This document shows positions 51,465-58,933 of a stretch of DNA of 64,000 nt, piece after piece. The notes beneath the pieces were generated by a model. The model ran no database searches. It was not told where the DNA came from and was given only the letters and a program-made list of their open reading frames with translations. Both the position numbers and the translations under genes were made by a program. Source of the stretch: VRUE01 sp963727465 (lineage in GTDB: Bacteria; Actinomycetota; Thermoleophilia; Solirubrobacterales; 70-9); NCBI GenBank assembly GCA_963727465.1, contig CAVSGL010000007.1:1-64000 (forward strand). Direction: 5' to 3'. Within the stretch, counting starts at the first letter, position 1. The number at the start of each line of letters is the position of its first letter.

Positions 51465-52157
51465 ATGAAGGGACGAGCCACGGCCATTTTCGCCTGCCTG
51501 CTGGGAATCCTGGCCCTCGCCGCGAGCGCCGGGGCGGCGGTGATCGGCGTCTACCGCAACGACATGGAGTCCGACGCCCTGCGCGGCCAGATCGCCAACT
51601 TCGACGGCGCCCGCTGCAAACGCGGCGGCTCCGACCACGCCTTCCGCATCTTCGTCGGCAAGCAGACCAGGGAATGCGCCTACCGCACGCCGGCGATCGG
51701 CCGCGATCTCGAAATCGCCGTCACCGCGCGGCTCCTCCAGGGAACGCCAAAACCCGTCCAGCGGCGCGCCTTCTTCACCGTCAACCTGCGCGCCGGCGGC
51801 GCCGGGGCGCGCTACCAGCTCGCCGTCTTCCCGCTCCAGCGCAAGGCGCAGCTGCGCCGCTACACCGGCGAAGGCCAGGTCGAGTACCTGCGCGTCGCGC
51901 GGGCGATCAGGACCAAGGGCGTCAACCGCGCAAACCAGATCCGCCTGCGCGCCTTCAACATCACCAGCGGTCCGGAAAAGGGCACCACCCAGGTCCAGGG
52001 CTGGGTCGGCAAGCAGCTCGTCGCCGACGTCACCGACCCCGCCTCGGGCGAGCTCCAGGGCCGCACCTCAGGCTTCGGCCTCGGCGCCGTCGGCAACGCC
52101 AAGGGCACGCTCGGCAGCTTCGACGACGTCGTCGTCCGCGTTCCCAGCCCGTACTGA
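51465..52157 (+). CDS. Secreted concanavalin-like domain protein
   Basis: 230 residues from ATG 51465. A signal peptide (AIFACLLGILALAASAGA) is followed by a basic beta-rich domain: FRIFVGKQTRECAYRTPAIG, LEIAVTARLLQGTPKP, YQLAVFPLQRKAQLRRYTGE, IRLRAFNITSGPEKGTTQVQGWVG, SFDDVVVRVP. Strand spacing and the ending resemble LamG/DUF1080-type concanavalin folds that bind sugars, but residues are too few to assign a family. The gene is divergent from ecm, with 92 bases between. Function not assigned. Confidence 0.65.
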   Translation: MKGRATAIFACLLGILALAASAGAAVIGVYRNDMESDALRGQIANFDGARCKRGGSDHAFRIFVGKQTRECAYRTPAIGRDLEIAVTARLLQGTPKPVQRRAFFTVNLRAGGAGARYQLAVFPLQRKAQLRRYTGEGQVEYLRVARAIRTKGVNRANQIRLRAFNITSGPEKGTTQVQGWVGKQLVADVTDPASGELQGRTSGFGLGAVGNAKGTLGSFDDVVVRVPSPY

Positions 52158-52180
52158 GCCCTCCAGGCGGGCGGGGTCGA

Positions 52181-52597
52181 TCAGAGAATCAGCCGGTGGG
52201 CGACGTCGAGGCGGGCGTAGGTTTCGGCCGCGCGGACGTCGAGGCTGATCAATTCGGCTCCGGCCGCATTCGCGGTGAGGCCGACCAGCCCGTCGTAGAC
52301 GGCGCCGCCGCGGATGCCGGCGCGCTGCATCAGCTCCGGCAGGCGGCGCTGCTCGGCGGCGGGAAGCGCAAGACGGCGCTCGAAGTTGGCGGCGAGGTAC
52401 TCGGTCACGGTGGCCGCGGGGGCGCGGAACGGCTCCGGCAGTCGCGTCAGCACCGAGTAGGCCTCGAGCGCCGCGTGCGCGGCGAGCGCCGGGGAGGCGT
52501 CGAGCGCGGTGGCCGCGGCGTCGTGCAGCTCATGCCATGAGCCGAACGCGGCGACCGCGACGGAGCTGTCCACGCAGCTCGCTCGCGCGGCGCTCAA
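52181..52597 (-). CDS. vapC: VapC-like PIN-domain toxin
   Basis: 138 residues. PIN domain with acidic active-site residues: CVDSSVAVAAFGSW (first Asp), AHAALEAYSVLTRLPEP (Glu), and GGAVYDGLVGLTANAAGAELISLD (later Asp pair). PIN toxins cut tRNA or rRNA. The gene overlaps the AbrB-type antitoxin gene upstream by four bases, the usual VapBC layout. This is the first of three such pairs in the right third of the window. Confidence 0.85.
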   Translation of the reverse strand: MSAARASCVDSSVAVAAFGSWHELHDAAATALDASPALAAHAALEAYSVLTRLPEPFRAPAATVTEYLAANFERRLALPAAEQRRLPELMQRAGIRGGAVYDGLVGLTANAAGAELISLDVRAAETYARLDVAHRLIL

Positions 52598-52842
52598 CGC
52601 CTGGCTCGCTCGAGCGTCTCGCGCACCGCGGTCTGAGTGAGGACGGGCATCTCGCGATCGGCGACGGCGACGGTCCGGCCGCCCTGGCGCACGAGCCGCA
52701 TCGACGTGGGCGGCACCTCGAGCTCGAGCCGGCCGTCCTCGCGGGCGGAGATCTCCAGCTCCTCGCCGCCATGCAGGCCGAGCGCGTCGCGCAGAGACTT
52801 GGGCACGACCAAGCGCCCCGCCTTGTCGATGGTTACCTTCAT
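52594..52842 (-). CDS. vapB: VapB-like AbrB/MazE-fold antitoxin
   Basis: 82 residues. SpoVT/AbrB swapped-hairpin fold at the N-terminus (MKVTIDKAGRLVVPKSLRDALGL), then a C-terminal segment (REMPVLTQTAVRETLERARR) that should wrap the PIN toxin. It is transcribed first and overlaps vapC by four bases. TAATCT (minus strand of 52849-52854) lies 6 bases before the ATG, so transcription may start at the ATG itself and give a leaderless message. It is divergent from clpS. Confidence 0.85.
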   Translation of the reverse strand: MKVTIDKAGRLVVPKSLRDALGLHGGEELEISAREDGRLELEVPPTSMRLVRQGGRTVAVADREMPVLTQTAVRETLERARR

Positions 52843-52911
52843 GGCTTCAGATTACCATCGGCAATGCCATGGAGAGAACCGCCCGTCCAGATTCCCTGCA
52901 TAATGGCGGTG

Positions 52912-53199
52912 ATGCCGACGACGATCGAGAAGCCCCGCCAGGCGGGGCCGGATTCCGACCTGGGCGGCGAGTGGCGGGTGATCGTCCGCAACGACAACCA
53001 CAACACCTTCGACCACGTGGCCGAGACGCTGGCGCGGGTGATCCCGGGGGTCACGGTCGCCCGTGGCCACGAGATCGCCGAGACGATCCACAACAGCGGC
53101 CAGGCGATCGTCTGGTCGGGCCCGCGCGAGCCCGCCGAGCACTACTGGGAGCAGCTCAACGCCGCCGGCCTCACCCTGGCGCCGCTGGAGCGCGGCTGA
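52912..53199 (+). CDS. clpS: Clp protease adaptor protein
   Basis: 95 residues from ATG 52912. ClpS binds N-degron substrates and hands them to ClpA/ClpC. Core motif: WRVIVRNDNHNTFDHVAETLARVIPG (substrate-binding pocket), then AETIHNSGQAIVWSGPREPAEHYWEQL. CATAAT at 52899-52904 is 7 bases upstream, which makes the ATG at 52912 the natural leaderless start; the in-frame ATG at 52903 lies inside that -10. The gene stands alone between vapB and the small monooxygenase-fold gene on the other strand. Confidence 0.9.
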   Translation: MPTTIEKPRQAGPDSDLGGEWRVIVRNDNHNTFDHVAETLARVIPGVTVARGHEIAETIHNSGQAIVWSGPREPAEHYWEQLNAAGLTLAPLERG

Positions 53200-53200
53200 G

Positions 53201-53494
53201 CTACTCGGCCGCGACCAGGGTGTGCCAGGCCGGCAGGATCGGCAGGTCGTGCAGGTCGAGGACCGCGGTGCGGGCGGCCTCGATCTCGGGCGAGTACCAG
53301 TAGCGCTCGAAGTCGCTGCGGCTCTCCCAGAGGGAGCTCTGCACGAAGTGCAGCGGGTCGTCGATCGCGCGGGTCAGCGACCAGCTCCTGGCGCCGAAGG
53401 CGGGCATCCGCGCCGCCGCCGGCTCCCAGAGGTCGAGCCAGCGGTCGGCCTTGAAGGGGGCGACGTGCCAGTCCAGCGTGCAGACCTCAACCAT
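53201..53494 (-). CDS. Small dimeric alpha/beta-barrel protein (ABM/EthD-like)
   Basis: 97 residues. Ferredoxin-like dimeric barrel pattern: VEVCTLDWHVAPFKADRWLDLW, RSWSLTRAIDDPLHFVQSSLWESRSDFERYWYSPEI. The WESRSDFERYWYS helix is typical of antibiotic-biosynthesis-monooxygenase and related folds that bind small molecules. It starts 2 bases after the Ccr stop codon and should be cotranscribed with it. A role in the ethylmalonyl-CoA route is suggested only by position. Confidence 0.65.
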   Translation of the reverse strand: MVEVCTLDWHVAPFKADRWLDLWEPAAARMPAFGARSWSLTRAIDDPLHFVQSSLWESRSDFERYWYSPEIEAARTAVLDLHDLPILPAWHTLVAAE

Positions 53495-53496
53495 CT

Positions 53497-54759
53497 CTAC
53501 GCTCCTACCTCGGCCCGGATCGCGCCGGGGCCGTCCTCGTTCTTGCCCTCGTCCTCGGACTCGGCCCCGACCAGGATCGAGATCTTGCCGAGGTGCTTGT
53601 TTTCGTGCAGCAGCTGGTGCGCCTCGGCGACGCCGTCGAAGGGCATCGTCTGCCAGATCACCGGCCGCACCTTGCCCTCCGCCATCAGCTGGTTGGCGCG
53701 CATGCACTCATAGGCGTTGGCGAAGTGCGAGCCGATGATCTGCTTCTGCTTCATCCACAGGTAGCGCACGTCGAAGTCGAGCTGGTAGCCCGAGGTGGCG
53801 CCGCAGATCACGACCTTGCCGAACGGCTTGACGGTGAAGACCGAGGTCGGGAAGGTCGCCTGGCCGACGTGCTCGAAGACGATGTCGGGCGCCTCGCCGA
53901 GGATCTCCTTGACCCGCTTGGCGAAGGCGCGCGAGCCCTTGAAGCGCTCCTTGTCGGCGGCCCTGTCGACGAGGTTCTCCGGCGTGCGCATCATCTCGCC
54001 GAACTCGCGCCGGTTGATGTAGTCGACCGCGCCGAGCTCCTTCACCAGCTCGCCCTTCTCGTCGGAGGAGACGACGCCGACCGCGTTGGCGCCGGCCGCC
54101 TTGCAGAGCTGGGTGGCGAAGACGCCGAGGCCGCCCGCCGCGCCCCAGATCAGCACGTTGTGGCCGGGCTGGAGCTTGCACTGGTCGATCAGCATCCGGT
54201 AGGCGGTGAAGTAGGTCAGCCCGTAGGCGGAGGAGTCGACCCAGGAGAGGTTCTGGGGGCGGGGGAGGAGCTGCTGCGCCTGCACCTTGGTGAACTGGGC
54301 GAAGGAGCCCCAGGTCGTCTCGTAGCCCCAGATCTGCTGGCTCGGCGCCGCCATCGGGTCGAGCCCGTGCACCTCGACGTCCTCGTAGGAGGCCTGGTTG
54401 CAGTGGACCACGACCTCGTCGCCCGGTTGCCAGCGGGTGACGCCCTCGCCGACCTTCCAGACGATCCCCGACGCGTCGGAGCCGCCGATGTGGTGCCCGT
54501 ACTCGGGGTGGTCGCCGTAGCCGAAGACGGAGACCGGCTTGCCCAGCGCCGCCCAGACGTTGTTGAAGTTGACCCCGGCGGCCATCACCCGCACGACCAC
54601 CTCGAAGGGACCGGGCTCGGGCGTCTCGATCTGCTCCAGCTGGAAGGCGTCGGTCGGCTCGCCCTCGCGCTCTTGGCGGATCACCCAGGCGGCCATCGTC
54701 TCCGGCAGCGTCCCGGGCTCCACGTCCAACTTCGCGACTGCGCTCGTATCGACTGCCAA
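53497..54759 (-). CDS. ccr: Crotonyl-CoA carboxylase/reductase
   Basis: 420 residues from TTG 54759, with a GGAGG site just upstream. MDR-superfamily enzyme that reduces crotonyl-CoA with NADPH while fixing CO2 to make ethylmalonyl-CoA. Hallmarks: MAAGVNFNNVWAALGKP, YGHHIGGSDASGIVWKVGEGV, CNQASYEDVEVHGLDPM, QIWGYETTWGSFAQFTKVQ, SSAYGLTYFTAYRML and IWGAAGGLGVFATQLCKAAGA (NADPH site). The HxxGSDASG and WGYETxWG blocks are characteristic of Ccr and separate it from ordinary quinone reductases. Together with Ecm, malyl-CoA lyase and MaoC it forms the C2-assimilation pathway found in Rhodobacter and Streptomyces. Confidence 0.93.
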   Translation of the reverse strand: MAVDTSAVAKLDVEPGTLPETMAAWVIRQEREGEPTDAFQLEQIETPEPGPFEVVVRVMAAGVNFNNVWAALGKPVSVFGYGDHPEYGHHIGGSDASGIVWKVGEGVTRWQPGDEVVVHCNQASYEDVEVHGLDPMAAPSQQIWGYETTWGSFAQFTKVQAQQLLPRPQNLSWVDSSAYGLTYFTAYRMLIDQCKLQPGHNVLIWGAAGGLGVFATQLCKAAGANAVGVVSSDEKGELVKELGAVDYINRREFGEMMRTPENLVDRAADKERFKGSRAFAKRVKEILGEAPDIVFEHVGQATFPTSVFTVKPFGKVVICGATSGYQLDFDVRYLWMKQKQIIGSHFANAYECMRANQLMAEGKVRPVIWQTMPFDGVAEAHQLLHENKHLGKISILVGAESEDEGKNEDGPGAIRAEVGA

Positions 54760-54876
54760 ACCGTCCTCCAGGTCGTCGTTTGCGGGGCGGGCGGCAATCC
54801 TAGATCAACGCTCCGGCTGGAGGATTGTGTCCGGCGCGCGGGCTACTTTCGTTGATTCGATGACGAAGGGAACGAG

Positions 54877-56073
54877 ATGAGCCTTTTTCTGTTGGTTGCC
54901 TTGCTGGCCGCCGGTTCTGTTGCCGCCTACGCCGCTGTTCGGGCGTCGCAGCTCGCAAGCAGTCGAGACCATGAGCGCAAGGACAGGGAAGCTGTTGAGG
55001 CTGAGCGGGACAGACTGAAAGAGGAGGCTGGCGCCGTGCCAGGACTTCGCGCTGAGCTCGCTGCGGTTGAAGCCAGGCTGGAGATGAGCGAGCGGGAAAA
55101 CAAACGTCTGCTCGGTGATGAGAAGAGCAAAGCTGAGCGCACCCACGAACGCGTTGGGCGCCTGCACGACGATGTGAAGGCGCTGCGCGAGGACACGCTG
55201 CCGGAGATCCTCGACAAGACCGGCAAGGCGGCCTCGGGGACCGAGCGGATCGATCGCGGGATGACCGGTTGGATGCAGACGATCGCCAACCCGCAATCTC
55301 GTGGAGCGTTCGGCGAGCTCGCGGTCGAGAACCAGTTGCGCAACCTCGGCCTGGAGTTGGGACGTGACTTCATGCGGCAGGTTCCGGGCGACGACGGTCG
55401 TAAGCGGCCGGACTATGTCGTGCGCACCGGCGATGGCAGCGTGATCATCGACGCGAAATTCGTCCTCGAGGAGGAGGTCGCCGATCTGGACGATGCCCTG
55501 GAGGCCGGCGATGCGGACCGCCTGGTCGACTTTGGTCGCAGGCTCAGAGCCCGTGCCGAGGAGCTCGCGAAGCGCGACTACACGAAGGTCGCTGGTCGTG
55601 GTCCCGCGGTGGTCCTGCTCTACGTTCCGGTGGAGGGCGCCTACGAGGCTCTCAAGGCGCTGCCCAACTTCTCGGTGGAGAAGTTCTTTCAGAAGCACCG
55701 GGTCTATCTCGTGACGCCGTCTCAGTTGGGCTTGGCTCTCGGCCTCGTCGCCGAGGTCGCGCACAAGGCGCGTCATGACGAAGAGGTCGGCAACGTCGCC
55801 GATGCCCTGGTCGATGCTGCGGAGCAGATGGCCGACCTGATCGACGGCCTCGATCAACATGGCAAGCATCTGGCCACCGCGGTCAAGAGCTACGACGGTT
55901 TGGTGAGGAAAACCAGCACCCGCAGCAAGCTGTGGAGGCGAGCCTCGACCGTTTGGGACTTTGCGCGCCGGAGCCCGAAGGTCGAAGGAGAAGTTCGCCA
56001 GATCAGCCCGCCGCGCGACGACGCCGATGAGATCGCCGAACGCTGGCGCGAAGCGGCGGTTGAGAACGGCTAA
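54877..56073 (+). CDS. rmuC: DNA recombination protein RmuC
   Basis: 398 residues. N-terminal membrane helix (LFLLVALLAAGSVAAYAAV), a coiled coil (residues about 25-105: DREAVEAERDRLKEE and following) and the RmuC nuclease-like domain: NPQSRGAFGELAVENQL, RPDYVVRTGDGSVIIDAKF, LLYVPVEGAYEAL, PNFSVEKFFQKHRVYLVTPSQL. The last but one block holds the PD-(D/E)xK-type residues. RmuC limits DNA inversions at short inverted repeats; it is interesting beside a region rich in inverted and direct repeats, though no functional link is implied. It ends 46 bases before the tRNA-like element. Confidence 0.9.
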   Translation: MSLFLLVALLAAGSVAAYAAVRASQLASSRDHERKDREAVEAERDRLKEEAGAVPGLRAELAAVEARLEMSERENKRLLGDEKSKAERTHERVGRLHDDVKALREDTLPEILDKTGKAASGTERIDRGMTGWMQTIANPQSRGAFGELAVENQLRNLGLELGRDFMRQVPGDDGRKRPDYVVRTGDGSVIIDAKFVLEEEVADLDDALEAGDADRLVDFGRRLRARAEELAKRDYTKVAGRGPAVVLLYVPVEGAYEALKALPNFSVEKFFQKHRVYLVTPSQLGLALGLVAEVAHKARHDEEVGNVADALVDAAEQMADLIDGLDQHGKHLATAVKSYDGLVRKTSTRSKLWRRASTVWDFARRSPKVEGEVRQISPPRDDADEIAERWREAAVENG

Positions 56074-56118
56074 GCGCCAAGGCGTTTCCGACAACTGTCT
56101 GCGCTAGATTTCTCGCAG

Positions 56119-56209
56119 GAGGGTTGAAGCAGACAGGCGCGCTGCGTGCAGTTGATACCTGCAACGTCCCGTCCTACCAGCGGGATCCGGTTCGAGTCCG
56201 GCGCCCTCA
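56119..56209 (+). tRNA. tRNA-like cloverleaf, long variable arm, anticodon GAT
   Basis: A complete cloverleaf can be drawn. Acceptor GAGGG (56119-56123) pairs with CCCTC (56204-56208), with a T-G wobble next and then a T-C mismatch. D-stem GCAG/CTGC (56129-56132, 56142-56145) has a nine-base loop with GG. Anticodon stem TGCAG/CTGCA holds loop TTGATAC, anticodon GAT. The variable arm has stem TCCCG/CGGGA. The T-arm CCGG/CCGG holds loop TTCGAGT. CCA is not encoded. A long variable arm is a Ser/Leu/Tyr/Sec trait, whereas GAT reads isoleucine codons, so this is either an unusual allo-tRNA-type gene or a decayed one. The mismatch and the three-base linker before the D-stem favour caution. Confidence 0.5.
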
Positions 56210-56220
56210 ATTGTCTGCGG

Positions 56221-56613
56221 TTATGGTCGGAGATCTTTGACGTCGCAGGGCAGGCTTTCCGCTCGGTCGATGATCTCCGGGTCGCCGGTCAAGAGCACTG
56301 CGCCCTCGGAAGCAGCGAGCGCAACCGCAAAGCAGTCGGCCAGCGCCATCGGATAGGAAGCCTTGAGGTTCGCCGCCGTCCGCATCGCCGAGACACCGGG
56401 GAGATGCTCGGTGATCCGAGGGCGCAGTTCCTCAAGCGCGCGGTCTGCCTCTTCCTTGCCGTGGTCCCGGCTCGTTCGATAGTGGACCTCGACCAGATTG
56501 ATCCAGCTCATGACCGGGCGTTCCCGATTCAGAACGTCATCGACCAGACCTGCCGCAGGTTCGTCTCCGTCAAGCCAGGACAGGATGGGCCAGGAATCAA
56601 GACAGAAGGACAA
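56221..56613 (-). CDS. vapC: VapC-like PIN-domain toxin
   Basis: 130 residues. MSFCLDSWPILSWLDGDE carries the first PIN Asp; VMSWINLVEVHYRTSRDHG the Glu; MALADCFAVALAASEGAVLLTGDPEI the last Asp pair. It starts 3 bases after the VapB-like gene, in a vapBC operon. Its end lies 11 bases from the 3' end of the tRNA-like element on the other strand, a typical spot for mobile toxin-antitoxin modules. Confidence 0.85.
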   Translation of the reverse strand: MSFCLDSWPILSWLDGDEPAAGLVDDVLNRERPVMSWINLVEVHYRTSRDHGKEEADRALEELRPRITEHLPGVSAMRTAANLKASYPMALADCFAVALAASEGAVLLTGDPEIIDRAESLPCDVKDLRP

Positions 56614-56616
56614 GGG

Positions 56617-56832
56617 CTACCGGGGCTCTTTGCTGCGGTCTTCAAGCAGCCGTGCCGCCATGCCGCTTCCGGTGAACCTTCCCCGTAGCGTCGAACGGGG
56701 AGTCGCGCGCCGAACGACAATCCCGTCGTCGACCGGCTCGAAGGAGACATCCGAGCCTGGCCCGAGCCCTGCACGCTCGCGGAGATCCTTGGGGATCACC
56801 ACCTGTCCCTTGGCACCGATTCGCTGAGTCAT
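56617..56832 (-). CDS. vapB: VapB-like AbrB-fold antitoxin
   Basis: 71 residues. AbrB/MazE fold: MTQRIGAKGQVVIPKDLRERAGL, DVSFEPVDDGIVVRRA. The C-terminal TLRGRFTGSGMAARLLEDR resembles the toxin-wrapping tail. Paired with the PIN gene at 56221. AT-rich TATACT-like sequence lies just upstream on the minus strand (within 56834-56842). Confidence 0.82.
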   Translation of the reverse strand: MTQRIGAKGQVVIPKDLRERAGLGPGSDVSFEPVDDGIVVRRATPRSTLRGRFTGSGMAARLLEDRSKEPR

Positions 56833-56882
56833 ACAGCCTCAGTATACCTCAAGCGAGGCTGAGGTGCAGCTGTTGGAAGACC

Positions 56883-57326
56883 TCAACCGAGCGACGGATC
56901 GGAGATCCAGTGCGACTCGGTGTTGAGGTGATCGCCGAGGCGTTCGAGGTGCTGGTCGAAGTGCAGGATGTCGATGCCGGCGTGTTGGGCGGCGACTGCG
57001 ACAGTCAGGTCCGTGAGCGGAAAGCGGTGAGCGCCGTGTGAGCCCTCGGCCGCCAGCTCGCGCATCGTCGCCAGGACCGCGCGCTGCACGCCGCGATCCA
57101 CGGGAATCTCGCGGAGGCTGTCCAGCGTGCGCTCGATTGCAGCGATCCCGTCGGGCCCTCGCGCGTCGACCATCAACTCGTAGCGCACGGGCCAGCACCA
57201 GCGGACATCGCCACGCTCGATCGCTCCCAAGAGCAGATCGCGGGCCTCGACATCCTTGCGCGACTGCATCCAGGCGGAGGTGTCCGCCAGCACCGGACCG
57301 GCGCCGTCCCAGACCTTGGGCGACAT
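56883..57326 (-). CDS. vapC: VapC-like PIN-domain toxin
   Basis: 147 residues. PIN acidic residues: GAGPVLADTSAWMQS (first Asp in VLADTSAW), WCWPVRYELMVDARGP (Glu), RFPLTDLTVAVAAQHAGIDILHFDQHLERLG (later Asp pair). The LADTSAW plus DILHFDxH pattern is typical of actinobacterial VapC. It overlaps the antitoxin-like gene upstream by one base (TGATG), so translation is probably coupled. Confidence 0.87.
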   Translation of the reverse strand: MSPKVWDGAGPVLADTSAWMQSRKDVEARDLLLGAIERGDVRWCWPVRYELMVDARGPDGIAAIERTLDSLREIPVDRGVQRAVLATMRELAAEGSHGAHRFPLTDLTVAVAAQHAGIDILHFDQHLERLGDHLNTESHWISDPSLG

Positions 57327-57589
57327 CAGGGCGCCGGCGGCTCGTTGAGGCGATCAACCGCTTCGAGGTCAAGGTCGAACTGCTCGGCATCCATCGCCTC
57401 GAACAGGGCCTCGGCGGCAACCCGGCGGTTGCGCCCGGCCTCCAGCTCGGCCTCCGCCCCCTCCACGGCGAGCCGGCGCAGGAGCGTGGCATCGGCCTCG
57501 CGGGTGCCGGTGGCCGCCCGAACCCGCGCCAGCGCCTCCCCCAGCTCGGGGTCTGCGGTCACGGCGATTCGGGGGTGTTTGGAAGGCAT
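57326..57589 (-). CDS. VapB-like antitoxin with palindromic operator
   Basis: 87 residues from ATG 57589. A short N-terminal strand (HPRIAVTADPELGEALARVRAATG) suggests a ribbon-helix-helix DNA-binding start; the rest is helical and acidic (RRLAVEGAEAELEAGRNRRVAAEALFEAMDAEQ). It lies one base over the PIN gene. The minus strand TACACT at 57599-57604 is 9 bases before the ATG and is embedded in the palindrome at 57600-57621, so autorepression is likely. A GTG at 57610 would place the start inside the operator and is less likely. Confidence 0.75.
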   Translation of the reverse strand: MPSKHPRIAVTADPELGEALARVRAATGTREADATLLRRLAVEGAEAELEAGRNRRVAAEALFEAMDAEQFDLDLEAVDRLNEPPAP

Positions 57590-57599
57590 GGCTACATCA

Positions 57600-57621
57600 G
57601 TGTAACTCACAGGAGTTACAC
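57600..57621. promoter_or_regulatory. Operator palindrome of the third vapBC-type pair
   Basis: GTGTAACTC and GAGTTACAC (57600-57608, 57613-57621) are perfect 9-base reverse complements separated by ACAG. A degenerate third half-site (CACGAGTTAA) follows at about 57631-57640. The palindrome overlaps the minus-strand -10 of the antitoxin gene. Confidence 0.65.
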
Positions 57622-57686
57622 CTAGAGCTACACGAGTTAAGCGGAGCGTGGCGAAGGCACGCCGCCCGACAGGCTGGCCTGAGGAG

Positions 57687-58721
57687 TCAGTCGAGCGGGT
57701 TGCGCCTCTCCACGATCAGGGGGTCGACGGGGGTGAAGGGGAACTTCGGCAACTCCTCCCCGGAGACGCCGAAAACCGAGGCGAGCACCCTGGAGGGGAA
57801 GGCCGAGGCCGAAGCGCGGTAGCCGATGTCCCCTGGGGTCGGCTGGTCGAAGAAGACGAGGAAGTGGATCTCCTCGTCGCCGACGACCTCGATCTGGTGG
57901 GGGTAGGCACGGGGAATGAAGTACGCGTCGCCCGCCTCCAGGCAGTAGGTGTCGACGTTGCCGTCGGGGTCGAGAACGCTCATCCGCGCCCGGCCCTCGT
58001 GGACGTAGCCGAGCTCGGCCGTCTCGGGGTGCCAGTGCGGCTCCCGCATCCCGCTGGTCTCGATCCGCAGCGAGTACATCGAGAGCCGGCGCAGGGCCGG
58101 CCAGGCCTGGACGCGGGCGAGGCGGGCGTTGCCAAAGGGGTAATCGAGGGCCGGCTGCTGGGCCTCGATCGAGAACTTGTGCGGATCGGGGAAGCCGGCG
58201 GTGTCGGGGACGACCGGCGCGCCACGGCCGCGAACGAGGTCGGGAGAGCCGGTGTCGCGGGGCAGCCGGGCGAGGTCGGCGGCGGGCAGGCCGTAGGTGT
58301 TGCCCAGCACCGCGTCGCTCATCGCGCCGAAGGAGGCGCGCAGCGAGAAGTCCACCGGCGCGGGGTCGGAGAAGACGACGATCAGCTCGGCCGCCGTCTC
58401 GCCGAGGTTCTCGATGTGGTGTAGCGAGCCGCTCTCGACGTGGAACATCTCCCCGGCGCCGATCGTGAAGGCGGCGAAGACGTCAGCGTTGTCGAGCACC
58501 GAGACGAGGAGCTCGCCGGCCACGCAGTAGGTCAGCTCGTCGGCGTTCGCGTGCCAGTGCGGCTCCCGGATCGCGCCCGGCTCCAACACCAGGCGCTTGG
58601 TCGAGATCCGCTCGAGGATCGGGAAGTTGTCCCGGTTCAGCCTGTGGATGCTGCCCAGCTCGCTCGCGTGCTGGGCCTCCGCGGCTGCGAGCTTCCTTAC
58701 GTGGTGGGATGAGGACGACAT
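57687..58721 (-). CDS. Bicupin, oxalate-decarboxylase-like
   Basis: 344 residues with two cupin domains. Domain 1: IREPHWHANADELTYCVAGE and GEMFHVESGSLHHIENLGE. Domain 2: MREPHWHPETAELGYVHEGRARM and GDAYFIPRAYPHQIEVVGDE. Each has the HxH...E...H metal-binding set. This is the layout of oxalate decarboxylases and related bicupins, which convert oxalate to formate + CO2 with manganese. The catalytic Glu lid cannot be placed with confidence, so oxalate oxidase or a non-catalytic relative is possible. A good AAAGGAG site precedes the ATG. It stands alone; the manganese regulator and transporter at 60534 may be relevant. Confidence 0.82.
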   Translation of the reverse strand: MSSSSHHVRKLAAAEAQHASELGSIHRLNRDNFPILERISTKRLVLEPGAIREPHWHANADELTYCVAGELLVSVLDNADVFAAFTIGAGEMFHVESGSLHHIENLGETAAELIVVFSDPAPVDFSLRASFGAMSDAVLGNTYGLPAADLARLPRDTGSPDLVRGRGAPVVPDTAGFPDPHKFSIEAQQPALDYPFGNARLARVQAWPALRRLSMYSLRIETSGMREPHWHPETAELGYVHEGRARMSVLDPDGNVDTYCLEAGDAYFIPRAYPHQIEVVGDEEIHFLVFFDQPTPGDIGYRASASAFPSRVLASVFGVSGEELPKFPFTPVDPLIVERRNPLD

Positions 58722-58841
58722 CAGCGGCTCCTTTCTCTTGCCGCCAGGGACGCTATTCCACGTACGCGCGAATCCCGTCCCGCCAGCCCCGCAGATGCTC
58801 GATCCGGTGCGGAAGTCGAGTTCTGGTGCGGTCTATCGTGC

Positions 58842-58923
58842 TAATCTCACGGTAGGTATCAGCTGCACGCGGGGTGGTTCCCGCTTCAACAGGCTCGACC
58901 CGCCTCCGGCGGGTCGTTTCTTT
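58842..58923 (+). ncRNA. Candidate small RNA with intrinsic terminator
   Basis: Between two minus-strand genes, the plus strand carries TAATCT (58842-58847) as a possible -10, a short hairpin GCGGG/CCCGC (58869-58884) and a strong hairpin with 9-base perfect stem CGACCCGCC/GGCGGGTCG (58896-58916) followed by TTTCTTT (58917-58923). The T-run follows the stem only on the plus strand, so it does not serve the flanking genes. No open frame fits. The transcript would be about 70-80 bases and of unknown target. Confidence 0.5.
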
Positions 58924-58933
58924 GCTTGGACCC

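Noticed and set aside
51209..51487. Possible small gene between ecm and the secreted protein
   Set aside because: Overlaps the conserved N-terminus of the mutase in another frame; no ribosome-binding site or family resemblance.
56119..56209. Ordinary tRNA-Ile(GAT)
   Set aside because: Normal tRNA-Ile has a short variable loop and seven paired acceptor positions; here the variable arm is long and the acceptor stem has a mismatch.
58896..58923. Terminator for the minus-strand lipoprotein gene
   Set aside because: Read on the minus strand the stem is not followed by T residues; the T-run lies on the plus-strand side, so I assigned it to a separate transcript.
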